A stretch of DNA of 45,330 nt from Chitinophagaceae bacterium (lineage in GTDB: Bacteria > Bacteroidota > Bacteroidia > Chitinophagales > Chitinophagaceae), in NCBI GenBank assembly GCA_021299955.1, contig JAJTFQ010000056.1, positions 1 to 45,330 of the forward strand, read 5' to 3'. The notes under the pieces are model-generated. The model made no database searches. It saw only the letters and a program-made list of their open reading frames with translations, and had not been told where the DNA came from. Numbering within the stretch: position 1 is the first letter of the stretch; every line of letters begins with the position of its first letter. Positions 17,281 to 26,952 of the stretch are shown one piece after another. Position numbers and translations under genes: made by a program.

Positions 17281-17652
17281 ATGATCGGAAGATATAACCG
17301 TCACATCAATGGGTTCATCGTCGTTTTTATGATGATGAACATACTATGGCTGACGGTGAGCCTGCCTTTCATTGCCGACAGCCGATCAGGCTGCACATCC
17401 GAACAGTCATCCACCGCAAGTGCTAACCCCTTTGATGCTCAGGCTGAGGATGCCGGTTTTCCACAAACAAGCGGTTCAGAGGAAAAGGCATCTGAGGGAT
17501 CCAACGGTTTCAACGAAGAATACCTTCATCATCATGAAGGATTGGAAGCCATGTCTGCGGAGGCGGGTAAGACATCTATGCACGACATCGCGCAGGACGC
17601 CTACTGCGCTTTCCATGGTGAGCTGCTGGTTCCACCCCCGAATGTCTGCTGA
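17281..17652 (+). CDS. Small single-pass membrane protein, unknown
   Basis: This 123-residue protein has an N-terminal hydrophobic anchor (about residues 11-31, NGFIVVFMMMNILWLTVSLPF). A long polar, low-complexity segment rich in Ser, Ala, Glu and Gly follows. Then come a short His/Glu patch (EEYLHHHEG) and a C-terminal block AYCAFHGELLVPPPN that looks conserved. Topology is probably N-in with the tail outside the inner membrane. It lies 129 bp ahead of the carbonic-anhydrase gene in the same direction and could be the first gene of that unit. I do not recognise a characterised family. The His patch could bind metal, which would fit zinc enzymes downstream, but this is inference only. Confidence 0.65.
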   Translation: MIGRYNRHINGFIVVFMMMNILWLTVSLPFIADSRSGCTSEQSSTASANPFDAQAEDAGFPQTSGSEEKASEGSNGFNEEYLHHHEGLEAMSAEAGKTSMHDIAQDAYCAFHGELLVPPPNVC

Positions 17653-17781
17653 GCTGTTCCTGCCGATCTAGCGTCCCGTCACGGGGCCATTTCAAATTTT
17701 TCTATTGTCCACAAACGGAAACGAGTGACACGTATGTCAACTCCATTATAACTAATGTCTATTACTATAAAATCGTATGTT

Positions 17782-18453
17782 ATGAGAAAGCATTCCAAGG
17801 AATTTCTGCAGAACCTCACCCCGGAAAAGTGCCTGGAGATCCTGAAAGAAGGTAATCTGAGATTCATAACGAACCTGAACAAGGATCATGACCACCTCGA
17901 AATGGTGAATGAAACAAGAGAGGGTCAATATCCCTTTGCCGTTATCTTGAGTTGTATGGATTCCAGGACCTCGATAGAGCTTATCTTCGACCAGGGGCTG
18001 GGAGACCTGTTCAGCATCCGTGTGGCAGGTAATATTGTGAACGATGATATCCTGGCCAGTCTGGAATATGCCTTGAAATACGTCGGCTCTAAGCTGCTGA
18101 TCGTTCTTGGGCATACCGGCTGTGGTGCCATCAACAGTGCGAAGAAAGGCGTAAAGGATGGTCATATCACGGGACTCTTGCAGCGAATGCAACCGGCCAT
18201 CAGCAAGTCGATGCTGAAGAGCGGCAGCTCTTGCCGTTTCGGAGACACGGTGGCCTATTCCAACGTGGAAAACAGTCTTGAAGAGATCCTGACCCGCAGC
18301 AACACGATCAAGGAGATGTTCCAGTCAGGAGATATCGGACTGGTCGGAGGCATGTACGATGTAACCAGCGGAGAGGTAGACTTCTTCATGGATCTGACCA
18401 CCAAATATCAGGTAACCACTTCCCAATATGCCCTTCAGGCAGAAGCCGTTTAA
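17782..18453 (+). CDS. can: Beta-class carbonic anhydrase
   Basis: The protein is 223 residues from MRKHSKEF. A start nine codons earlier (17755) is possible, but homology seems to begin with LTPEKCLEILKEGNLRF. The zinc site is complete: Cys58 and the Asp60-Arg dyad in SCMDSR, and His111 and Cys114 in LGHTGCG. The family interconverts CO2 and bicarbonate in the cytoplasm. The gene ends 3 bp before a SulP transporter gene and is followed by dabA and dabB, so this is an inorganic-carbon operon. No signal peptide is seen. A pH-gated type II form is possible but not checked. Confidence 0.93.
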   Translation: MRKHSKEFLQNLTPEKCLEILKEGNLRFITNLNKDHDHLEMVNETREGQYPFAVILSCMDSRTSIELIFDQGLGDLFSIRVAGNIVNDDILASLEYALKYVGSKLLIVLGHTGCGAINSAKKGVKDGHITGLLQRMQPAISKSMLKSGSSCRFGDTVAYSNVENSLEEILTRSNTIKEMFQSGDIGLVGGMYDVTSGEVDFFMDLTTKYQVTTSQYALQAEAV

Positions 18454-18456
18454 AAT

Positions 18457-20034
18457 ATGATCACTTTCAAGTTTCTGAAGTCGGACCTTATGTCCGGCAT
18501 GGTTGTTTTTCTGGTAGCACTACCGTTGTGCCTGGGCATCGCTGTAGCCAGTGGTGCGCCCCCCTTTGCGGGGATCATCACCGGAGTGATCGGTGGCATC
18601 CTGGTAGGTAGCATGAGTCATTCAAATGTAAGTGTGAGTGGACCGGCAGCTGGTCTTATCGCGATCATCCTCGTGGCGGTCACGGATCTCGGCTATGAAA
18701 CCTTTCTGGCTGCGGTTGTCATCGCAGGTCTGATCCAGCTTTCGCTGGGCCTGGCAAAAGCGGGAGGGATCTCCAGTTATTTTCCGACCAGTGTCATAGA
18801 GGGGATGCTCGTGGCGATTGGCATCATCATCATCAAGAAGGAGCTCCCGCATGCGATTGGTTATGATAAGCTGCACGAGGGTGATTTCTTCAACTATGAA
18901 GTGCTGGCATCAACCGAAGGCGGTTTTTTTACGGAGATCATTCACGCCTTCAATTACGCCCACCTCGGAGCGCTCATTGTAGCTGTGGTATCGATTTTGA
19001 TCCTGATCGCCTTCAATAAGGTCGCCCTGTTGAAGAAGATCAAGGCGATCCCGGGTGCGTTGGTGGTCGTTGTAGCCGGTGTATTGCTGAACGAACTATT
19101 CAAGGCTTCATTCCCTTCCCTGGCCATTTCTGCAGAACATCTGGTAACACTTCCCACGGCTTCATCCTTTGGAGAATTCATCGGGCAGTTCCAGTTCCCG
19201 GACATGCAGGGGTTTCTGAATCCAAATGTGTGGATTGTAGGTGCCACGATCGCCATAGTAGCCAGTATCGAGACCCTGCTCTGCCTGGAAGCCGGCGATA
19301 AAATGGACCCTTACAAGCGGTTTTCCAGTGCCAATGCCGAACTGAGGGCCCAGGGTGTTGGAAACATTGTCGCAGGGTTCCTCGGCGGATTACCCATGAC
19401 ATCTGTGATCGTGCGCACAACTGCCAATATCAATGCAGGCGCACGCACCAAGTTATCTGCCGTGGCGCATGGTGTGTTCTTATTGTTGGCCGTTGTCCTG
19501 ATACCCGGACTGCTGAACCGCATTCCGATGGCCAGTCTGGCAGGCATCCTGATCATGATCGGCGTGAAACTCGCCAGCCCGAAAGTGTTCAAACATATCT
19601 GGCATACAGGGAAACATCAGTTCATCCCCTTCATAGTCACAGTCTTAGCCGTGGTGTTCACCGATCTGCTCAAGGGTGTGGGCATTGGTCTGGTCGTCAG
19701 CATCTACTTCATCCTGAAGGGCAACATGAAACTGGCCTATTTTTTCCGAAAGGAAAACCACCAGGCAGGTGAGACGATCCATATCGACCTGGCACAGGAG
19801 GTTTCATTTTTGAACAAGGCCGCCATCAAGCAAACGCTGGCAGATCTGCCATCAAAGAGCCATGTGGTGATCGATGCAGTACAGACCGTGTACATCGATC
19901 ACGATGTGCTGGAACTGATCCGTGATTTTGTGAACCATGGGTCAAAGGACAGGGAGATCCGGGTGGAATTGAAGAATTTTAAGTCTGCGTATCGGATGGA
20001 GGGGTTCACCCATGTTCACTCTGAAAAAGACTGA
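18457..20034 (+). CDS. SulP-family anion (probable bicarbonate) transporter
   Basis: This 525-residue protein has a SulP membrane domain of about 14 helices. Typical landmarks are GMVVFLVALPLCLGIAVASG, the SVSGPAAGL loop and the GGLPMTSVIVRT region (conserved anion-site neighbourhood). A C-terminal STAS domain (about 430-525) ends in the YIDHDVLELIRDF helix. SulP carriers move sulfate, bicarbonate or other anions. Tight placement between a beta-carbonic anhydrase (3 bp gap) and dabA (5 bp gap) argues for bicarbonate, as in BicA-like systems. Ion specificity cannot be proved from sequence. Confidence 0.92.
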   Translation: MITFKFLKSDLMSGMVVFLVALPLCLGIAVASGAPPFAGIITGVIGGILVGSMSHSNVSVSGPAAGLIAIILVAVTDLGYETFLAAVVIAGLIQLSLGLAKAGGISSYFPTSVIEGMLVAIGIIIIKKELPHAIGYDKLHEGDFFNYEVLASTEGGFFTEIIHAFNYAHLGALIVAVVSILILIAFNKVALLKKIKAIPGALVVVVAGVLLNELFKASFPSLAISAEHLVTLPTASSFGEFIGQFQFPDMQGFLNPNVWIVGATIAIVASIETLLCLEAGDKMDPYKRFSSANAELRAQGVGNIVAGFLGGLPMTSVIVRTTANINAGARTKLSAVAHGVFLLLAVVLIPGLLNRIPMASLAGILIMIGVKLASPKVFKHIWHTGKHQFIPFIVTVLAVVFTDLLKGVGIGLVVSIYFILKGNMKLAYFFRKENHQAGETIHIDLAQEVSFLNKAAIKQTLADLPSKSHVVIDAVQTVYIDHDVLELIRDFVNHGSKDREIRVELKNFKSAYRMEGFTHVHSEKD

Positions 20035-20039
20035 AACGC

Positions 20040-22604
20040 ATGACGGGGAATCCTCAGGGGCGTTTTGATGCGGAGCAAGTTTTGCATGAGCTGAGCCATA
20101 TGCTGCCCGCACAACAGTCCCTGAAGGATTTCATCCATCATAATTCGTTACATGCCTTTCAGGACCGAAAGTTCTATGATGCTATTTTCGAGGCGGCCGA
20201 TCTGTTCGGTCATCAAGTGCATCTCGAGCTGAAAGATTACCGGGGATTGCACCTGAGCGGACGCATTCGGACCGATATACTGAAAGCTGTCATCTTCAGA
20301 AAAAAAGGGGATGATACCGACTGGGAAGAAAAGATGCTGCATGGCATCTATGACGAAGCCCGTCATCCCAGGATCGGGCGACTCCGGGCCCTTTGGAAGT
20401 CGGCATGCAGCATAGACCTGGACGAACTTGTACACCCCCGGTCGTTTCGCATCTTATGTGCATACCTCGACCAGGGGATCGCCGGTCGATCGTTTCCGGT
20501 AATTGACGGCGGCTTCACGGAAGACCTCAGGAAGATGGACAGCCGGAGTGTCATCAGCCTGTTCAGGACCCGTTCGGTTCGTGACATTTTCCAACGGGGC
20601 GCATACACGCTGGAAAGTCTGCTGGAGCGACTGGTGGGCGACCCGGCATATTACCGACAGTACCTTTTTGACAGCCATTTCGCCCATCCGGGATGGAGTG
20701 GTTTTGTCAGTGCTGTCGAAAAACATCCCAAGACCTTGCTGGATCCCCGCAGGATCGATCTCAGGTCCTGGGTGGAATTTGAACTATTGATGGAAATCGA
20801 CGCCCTGACCGCGGAACTTGGTGACCGATGGTCACCGATCTCCCGCCATGCATCCTTCCCTCCGGACGATTTTACATCAAGTCACTACAGATCCGAATAT
20901 GCTCAGGTCATTGAACTGTGGCAGGATGCTTTTGAATGGAGTTACTATGATGCTGTGCTGAAGGGTCTGCAGTGCGCCGATCTGATGCGAAAAACAGGCA
21001 AGGGCGATGCCCCAATGCCTGAATCTGATGACAGACCTACGTTCCAGGCGATCTTCTGCATCGACGAACGGGAAGACTCCCTCCGTCGCCATCTGGAGGC
21101 CATGGATCCCGGTTGCGAAACTTTTGGCGCTCCCGGATTTTTTGGGGTGGAGTTCTATTTCCAGCAAGAAGGGAGTGTGATCTACGACAAACTCTGTCCG
21201 GCACCGGTCACCCCCGCCTATCTGATCAAAGAAACCAGATCCGGACATCGCAGAAAGGGAGAACTGTTGTATGCCCGTGATTCTCATCATTTCCTCAAAG
21301 GGATCGGATTCAGTCTCGTATTCGGCGCCCTGGCCTTCGTGAGGATGGCTCGGAATCTGATCCGTCCCACCATGAGTCCGGCGATCTCCAATGCGTTCGG
21401 GCATATGGATACGGATTCTGATCTCAGTATTGAAAATCATGATCCATCGGATCGTGAAAACGGACTTCAGATCGGATATACTGTTGAAGAGATGACCGCG
21501 CGTGCCGTTGGTTTCCTCAAGGGCATCGGACTGACAGATCGTTTTGCACCCTTCGTATACATTGTCGCCCATGGCTCGAGCAGCGCGAACAACCCGCATC
21601 ATGGGGCACACGATTGTGGTGCCTGCAGCGGCAGGCCGGGCGCCGTGAATGCACGGGTCATGGCGTTCATCCTGAATCATCCGGATGTTCGCCGGTCGCT
21701 TCAAACCCGGGGCATATACATTCCGGAAACTTCCAGGTTCATGGGATGTATGCACGATACGGCAGCGGATGTGATGGGCTATTATGATGAACGAAAATTG
21801 GATGCGCAAGCCCTGCACAGGCATGCGTCGATCAAAAGCATCTTTGAAGACGCGCTGGACCTGAACGCCAAAGAACGCAGCCGCAGATTTGCATCCATCG
21901 ATACCCGTCAGAGGCTCCGGCATGTCCGAAAAGCGATCCATGACCGGTCGGTATCCCTCTTTGAACCCAGGCCTGAACTCGGACATGGCACCAACACACT
22001 GGCCATCATCGGCAGAAGATCGATCACCCGGCGGCTATTCCTGGACAGGAGGGCATTCCTCAACAGTTATGATCCGATGCAGGATCCGGAAGGAGATATC
22101 CTGAGTGCGGTGATGCGACCCATCGGCCTGGTTTGTGGCGGCATCAACCTGGAATACTACTTCAGCCGGGTGGATAATATCCGGATGGGTGCGGGCACCA
22201 AACTCCCACACAATGTCATGGGATTGTTCGGTGTAGCCAATAGCAGTGATGGCGACCTAAGGCCGGGTCTGCCGTGGCAGATGATCGAAGTACACGACCC
22301 GGTGCGGCTCATGGTGATCGTGGAACATCGCCCGGAGATCGTTCTCAAGGCTGTGCAGTCATCCCCCGCCGTTTTTGAATGGTATGCCAATGAATGGGTG
22401 CATCTGGTATCGTTTGATCCGGAGACCGGCGCCCTGCATTATTTCAGGAACGGAACGTTCGAACCATACCTGCCGCTTACGCGCGAGGAGGAGATCGGAA
22501 GCATTCGGAACATGACGGAATTCCTCGAATCCGCCCGGGAGATGGAAACCAACCACATCATCGACGCCACAGAAGAGAACCTGCCGGTACTGTTGCTGGA
22601 ATGA
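20040..22604 (+). CDS. dabA: DabA, carbonic-anhydrase-like subunit of the DAB inorganic-carbon complex (DUF2309)
   Basis: The 854-residue protein has the full length of the DUF2309/UPF0753 family. It opens with the conserved QQSLKDFIHHNSLHAFQ. The zinc site reads Cys340-x-Asp342 (IFCIDERED), His511 (VAHGSSS) and Cys526 (HDCGAC). Spacings of 2, 169 and 15 residues nearly match the Cys351/Asp353/His524/Cys539 set of the characterised Halothiobacillus DabA. Known DabA is a cytoplasmic, membrane-bound enzyme that hydrates CO2 vectorially when coupled to the DabB ion channel. It follows the SulP gene by 5 bp and precedes dabB by 49 bp. The partner gene is broken in this sequence, which bears on function. 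Confidence 0.94.
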   Translation: MTGNPQGRFDAEQVLHELSHMLPAQQSLKDFIHHNSLHAFQDRKFYDAIFEAADLFGHQVHLELKDYRGLHLSGRIRTDILKAVIFRKKGDDTDWEEKMLHGIYDEARHPRIGRLRALWKSACSIDLDELVHPRSFRILCAYLDQGIAGRSFPVIDGGFTEDLRKMDSRSVISLFRTRSVRDIFQRGAYTLESLLERLVGDPAYYRQYLFDSHFAHPGWSGFVSAVEKHPKTLLDPRRIDLRSWVEFELLMEIDALTAELGDRWSPISRHASFPPDDFTSSHYRSEYAQVIELWQDAFEWSYYDAVLKGLQCADLMRKTGKGDAPMPESDDRPTFQAIFCIDEREDSLRRHLEAMDPGCETFGAPGFFGVEFYFQQEGSVIYDKLCPAPVTPAYLIKETRSGHRRKGELLYARDSHHFLKGIGFSLVFGALAFVRMARNLIRPTMSPAISNAFGHMDTDSDLSIENHDPSDRENGLQIGYTVEEMTARAVGFLKGIGLTDRFAPFVYIVAHGSSSANNPHHGAHDCGACSGRPGAVNARVMAFILNHPDVRRSLQTRGIYIPETSRFMGCMHDTAADVMGYYDERKLDAQALHRHASIKSIFEDALDLNAKERSRRFASIDTRQRLRHVRKAIHDRSVSLFEPRPELGHGTNTLAIIGRRSITRRLFLDRRAFLNSYDPMQDPEGDILSAVMRPIGLVCGGINLEYYFSRVDNIRMGAGTKLPHNVMGLFGVANSSDGDLRPGLPWQMIEVHDPVRLMVIVEHRPEIVLKAVQSSPAVFEWYANEWVHLVSFDPETGALHYFRNGTFEPYLPLTREEEIGSIRNMTEFLESAREMETNHIIDATEENLPVLLLE

Positions 22605-22653
22605 GCGCGCGGTTCCCTTCGTCACCCAACATACATACCATCCAGTTCCCGCC

Positions 22654-24433
22654 ATGGACCAACTGTTACAAACCGAACTGCTTCTCCTGTTCACCGCCAT
22701 TCCCCTGTTGGGATTCCTGGCGACCCTTCCCTGGGATAATCGCCAGGAACGCGTTATCGCCGGCATTGTGCGGGTGACGAAGGTGGTATACGCACTGGTG
22801 GCAGTAGGCTATGCCCTGGCCTGGTGGTGGACGGGCAGCCCGGATGCCGATCACACCCTGGTAAGCCTTTTCGAGAAGGAAGGATTTATTTTCAGCGTGG
22901 TCTTTCGTTACGATGCGATGACTGCCGCCTTCAGCATCACCGGTGCGCTGCTGTTCCTCGTGGTGGCGACATTCAGTAAGTATTACATGCATCGGGATGA
23001 AGGCTACAAACGTTATTTCAATACCATCCTGCTGTTTGCCTTTGGCTACAACCTGATCGTGCTCTCCGCCAACTTCGAAACGCTGTTCATCGGATGGGAG
23101 ATCATTGGCATCTCATCCTTCCTGCTCATCGCCTTCTACCGTAAAAGATATCTGCCGGTGAAGAATGCATTCAAGGTGTTGTCATACTATCGCATCAGTG
23201 ATGTGATGCTGATGCTCTCCATGTGGATGATGCACCACCTGACCCACCGGAACATCCTCTTCGATGAACTTGGATCGGTGGCCGCTGAAACCGTCGCCAC
23301 CCACCGCGAGGGCATGGCTTCCTTCATCGCGGCCATGCTGCTGGTCGCCGCGATGGTGAAATCCGCCAGCTTTCCCTTCTCGCATTGGCTGCCCAGGGCC
23401 ATGGAAGGCCCCCTGGGTCAAACCGGCATTGATCATCATCGGAGTGGTCACTGCCCTGACAGCCGGTCTGTCAGCTTCTGTTCAACCTACGGTCAAAACC
23501 CAGATCGCCTATTCATCGGCGGCGCAGATCGGCATCATCTTTATAGAAATCGCCATGGGTTTTCATACCCTGGCGCTCTGGCATATCATGGGCAATGCCT
23601 TCCTCAGGACCTATCAACTGCTGGTTTCTCCATCGGTGTTGAACTACCTGGTACATCACCAGTACTTTCATGCCCACAAGAGGTCAGACAAAGCTCCGGG
23701 CCGCGTCCGATCGACGTTGTATGTGCTGGGTTTGAGGGAATGGATGACAGATGATCTGTTTCATCGCATTGGATGGAAAGGCCTGAAGCGACTGGGTTCC
23801 GTCTCTTTTCTGTCGAATCCGGACCGCATCGGCCCGATACAATTCCTTGGTGCGCTTTCTCTGTTCATAATTTCACGGGTACCCGTTCGGTATCCGGCCG
23901 GAATGACCATCCTCCTCATCTATCTTATGATATTGATGGCTGTCTTCGTCCTACTGCGCGGATTCTCACACCGGGGCGGGGCGATGGGTGTCTGGCACAG
24001 CCTGCCGATGGCCCACCTGCTGATCCTGGCCTCGATCCAGTTCAACGGGGCACAGATTCCAATGATCGAACTGACCTATTATCTGAGTGGCGTTATCATC
24101 GCCTGGATGGCCGGTTTCTGGTGCCTGCGCAAGACCCGGGAGATCTCCCCCGATCTGAGCCTGAAGGGCTTTCATGGTAATGTGTACGCTTCGAAGGGAT
24201 TGACACTTGGCTTTCTGCTGGCCGCAGTGGGCATGTCTGGCTTCCCGCTGACGGCAACCTTCATCGGCGTGGATCTGATCTTCACTTATGTGCATGAGGA
24301 TCAGTACCTGCTGGCGGGCATCTTGGGATTATGTTTCTTCGTAATGGAACTGTCTGCCGTGAGGATATTCCTGAGGATCTTCAACGGCCCCCATCCGATG
24401 CTGACGCATCCGGTGGCGCTGCGATCCTCCTGA
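22654..24433 (+). pseudogene. dabB: DabB (NuoL/MrpA-like proton channel) with internal deletion and frameshift
   Basis: The first frame (from MDQLLQTEL) reads as a NuoL-like antiporter subunit through GWEIIGISSFLLIAFY (conserved TM Glu) and KSASFPFSHWLPRAMEGP at about 23413. It then turns into nonsense. Homology resumes in another frame at about 23418 with WVKPALIIIGVVTALTAGL and continues to the stop at 24433. Roughly 30 residues expected between AMEGP and this point (the broken-helix TM7/TM8 region of the proton path) are missing, and the total length is 3n+1. Without the damage it would be the membrane partner of DabA, feeding ion-motive force to CO2 hydration. This could be a pseudogene or an assembly error; upstream and downstream portions are otherwise well preserved. 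Confidence 0.88.
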
Positions 24434-24457
24434 TCATTTTTCGGTTATGCGTTACCG

Positions 24458-25987
24458 TCAGCACGCAGGTGCATCCTGCTGATGGGTATGTTCCAGGATA
24501 TCTTCCAGAAATCCTCTGTCGTTCGAAAGCCGTGGGACCTTGTGTTGTCCACCAAGTTTGTTCTTGGAGCGCAGCCATCCGTCGAAGGTGCCGGGTTTCA
24601 TGACGTGTACCACGGGCATTCTGAGGGCGATGTCGCGGTAACGTTTTGCGTCGTAATCGCTGTTCTGTACCCGCAGTTCCCTGTCGAGTGTTTCGGTAAA
24701 AGCGGCGATGTCTGCGGGTTCTGTCTCGAACTCAATGAGCCATTCGTGGCTTCCGTTGCCTTCGTCGCTGAAATAGACCGGACCTGCGGTGTAGTCTTTC
24801 ACTACGGCACCAGTGTGATGACATGCTGCGGCGAGGGCTTTGTCTGCATTATCTACGATGAGTTCCTCCCCGAAGGCGTTTATATAATGTTTCAGCCTGC
24901 CGCTGACGCGGATCCTGTAGGGCTGAAGGGAGGTGAACTGCACCGTATCGCCGATCAGATAGCGCCAGAGTCCGCCATTGGTACTGATGACAGGGGCGTA
25001 ATGCCTGCCTGGCTCCACCTTGTCGAGGCCGATCGTCTGTGGATCCGGCTTTCCGTATTCAGAAACGGGCATGAACTCCCAAAAGACACCGTGATCCGGA
25101 AAAAGCAGCATGCCGTCTTCATCCGGCTTGCCCTGAGCGGCGAAAAAACCCTCGGAGGCGTTGTACATTTCGAGGTAATGGATGTCGGCTCCGATGATCC
25201 GTTGGAACTGTTCCCGGTAGGGCACGAAGGAGACTCCGCCATGCATGTAGAGTTCCAGGTTCGGCCATACTTCGCGGATGCAGGATTTACCGGTGATCTC
25301 CAGGATGCGTTTGAAGAGTACCAGGGTCCAGGTAGGCACACCTGAGATCGACGTTACATTTTCATGGATGGTATTCTGCGCCAGCATTTCGATCTTGGAT
25401 TCCCATTCGTCCATCAGCGCGATGCTGAGTTCGGGCGTCCGGATCCAGTTGCCATAAAAGGGAGTATTCTGGAGGAGTACAGCGCTGAGATCTCCAAAAT
25501 GAGTGTCTTCGTTGTGTTGATGGATGGTATGACTGCCCCCGATGATCAGTCCTTTTCCGGTGAGGAGATCGGATTCAGGATTGAAATGATAGTACATCGT
25601 CAGCACGTCCTTCGCTGCCTTGTAGTGCATATCCTCCAGGCTTTCCTGACTGACTGGGATGAACTTGCTGCGATCGGAGGTGGTGCCGCTGCTCTTGGCA
25701 AACCAGTGGATGGGTGTATTCCACAGCAGGAGCTGCTCGCCGTTCATCGTTCGCTCGATGTAGGGCTTGAGATCGTCATATTCCTGGATGGGAACGGCCG
25801 CCTTGAAGGCCTTGATGGTAAAAAGGCTGGAAAAGCCATACTTGCGGCCGAACTCCGTATATTGGGCCGAAGTCACCAGGTCTTGCAACACTTCGCGCTG
25901 AGCAGCGATCGGGTTGGCGATCACGGACTCAATCCTCCACATGCGGAGGCTGGCGAGCCGGGAGATAGCGGGACTCAGCAGTTTCAT
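24458..25987 (-). CDS. GH3-family (auxin-responsive-promoter type) acyl-adenylate enzyme
   Basis: This 509-residue protein of the GH3 fold (ANL superfamily) has no signal peptide. Features are a P-loop-like WFAKSSGTTSDRSKFIPVS for ATP/AMP binding, YNASEGFFAAQ (adenylate-binding motif), LYRYLIGD-like GLWRYLIGDTVQF, and the C-terminal swivel region ending KNKLGGQHKVPRLSNDR. Plant GH3 proteins conjugate acyl acids to amino acids. Bacterial members are widespread in Bacteroidota but their substrates are unknown. Its start is 36 bp downstream of lptB on the same strand, so it is probably co-transcribed, hinting at an envelope or lipid role. Confidence 0.87.
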   Translation of the reverse strand: MKLLSPAISRLASLRMWRIESVIANPIAAQREVLQDLVTSAQYTEFGRKYGFSSLFTIKAFKAAVPIQEYDDLKPYIERTMNGEQLLLWNTPIHWFAKSSGTTSDRSKFIPVSQESLEDMHYKAAKDVLTMYYHFNPESDLLTGKGLIIGGSHTIHQHNEDTHFGDLSAVLLQNTPFYGNWIRTPELSIALMDEWESKIEMLAQNTIHENVTSISGVPTWTLVLFKRILEITGKSCIREVWPNLELYMHGGVSFVPYREQFQRIIGADIHYLEMYNASEGFFAAQGKPDEDGMLLFPDHGVFWEFMPVSEYGKPDPQTIGLDKVEPGRHYAPVISTNGGLWRYLIGDTVQFTSLQPYRIRVSGRLKHYINAFGEELIVDNADKALAAACHHTGAVVKDYTAGPVYFSDEGNGSHEWLIEFETEPADIAAFTETLDRELRVQNSDYDAKRYRDIALRMPVVHVMKPGTFDGWLRSKNKLGGQHKVPRLSNDRGFLEDILEHTHQQDAPAC

Positions 25988-26023
25988 GCGGCGCAGGGGT
26001 GCTTCACGTTGTCTTTGAATCGG

Positions 26024-26800
26024 TTACGCGCCCTCCTTATCCAGGCGGGCCTCTTCGTGAAGATAGTCTTTTCTTTTGAGTTCGAAGTTGCGCCCGAGGT
26101 AGAGTCGGCGGACATGTTCATCCTCTGCCAGTTCTTCCGCGGTACCATGCTTGAAGATCTTTCCTTCGATGAGCAGATAGGCCCGGTCGCAGATGGACAG
26201 GGTCTCGTTTACGTTGTGATCGGTGATCAGGATGCCGATGTTTCGGTACTTGAGGCGGGCGACCACCGACTGAATGTCCTCGACGGCGATGGGATCCACC
26301 CCGGCAAAGGGCTCGTCCAGCAGGATGAATTTCGGATCAACGGCCAGGGCACGGGCGATCTCGGTCCGTCGGCGTTCTCCTCCACTGAGGGAGTCGCCGT
26401 TATTGTGGCGGACATGTGTGAGTCTGAACTCCTGCAGGAGATCCTCCAGTTTCTGCTTTTGCTGACGCCGATCCAGCTTTGTCATCTCCAGCACGGCGGA
26501 AATATTCTCCTCCACCGTCAGTTTACGGAAGACGGAGGCTTCCTGCGGCAGGTATCCGATGCCCATCTGCGCCCGTTTGTACATCGGGAGCCTGGTGATA
26601 TTTTGCTGATCCAGGAAAACCTGGCCTTCATCCGGTTTGATGAGGCCCACCACCATGTAAAAAGTTGTTGTCTTTCCCGCTCCATTGGGACCGAGCAGAC
26701 CCACGATCTCCCCCTGACGCACTTCCACGGACACCTGGTTGACCACGGTGCGGTTCCGGTATCGCTTGACAAGCTGCTCAGTGTGGATGACAAGACTCAT
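26024..26800 (-). CDS. lptB: LPS export ABC transporter ATPase LptB
   Basis: The 258-residue ABC ATPase has Walker [10 protein letters not shown] (37-45), an LSGGERRR signature, Walker B FILLDEP and the switch ITDHNV. LptB-specific features include [34 protein letters not shown] and [19 protein letters not shown]. Length is close to E. coli LptB with a slightly longer C-terminus ([19 protein letters not shown]). It powers extraction of LPS from the inner membrane with LptFG, which are not in this window. It is transcribed divergently from metF. Confidence 0.93.
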   Translation of the reverse strand: MSLVIHTEQLVKRYRNRTVVNQVSVEVRQGEIVGLLGPNGAGKTTTFYMVVGLIKPDEGQVFLDQQNITRLPMYKRAQMGIGYLPQEASVFRKLTVEENISAVLEMTKLDRRQQKQKLEDLLQEFRLTHVRHNNGDSLSGGERRRTEIARALAVDPKFILLDEPFAGVDPIAVEDIQSVVARLKYRNIGILITDHNVNETLSICDRAYLLIEGKIFKHGTAEELAEDEHVRRLYLGRNFELKRKDYLHEEARLDKEGA

Positions 26801-26921
26801 AAGGGTCTGTGGATTGATCCGATGAAATTGACATCAAAGTTACGCAAGATTCGCGTGTGGACGCGAACATCCGTGCCATTACACACGTTCTACTGCCTGA
26901 AAGCTACAGAGAATAATCTCT

Positions 26922-26929
26922 TACTTTTG
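26922..26929 (+). promoter_or_regulatory. Promoter -7 box for metF
   Basis: TACTTTTG matches TAnnTTTG exactly, 23 nt upstream of the metF start. The implied transcript has a very short leader, so no SAM or cobalamin riboswitch is present in front of this gene. Confidence 0.5.
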
Positions 26930-26952
26930 CACATCAACACACCAGACTCCGG

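Noticed and set aside
20877-21986. Long minus-strand open frame inside dabA
   Set aside because: Antisense shadow of a clearly conserved gene; low-complexity composition and no recognisable domain.
26801-26952. Riboswitch in front of metF
   Set aside because: The predicted -7 box is only 23 nt from the start codon, leaving no room for a SAM or cobalamin aptamer.
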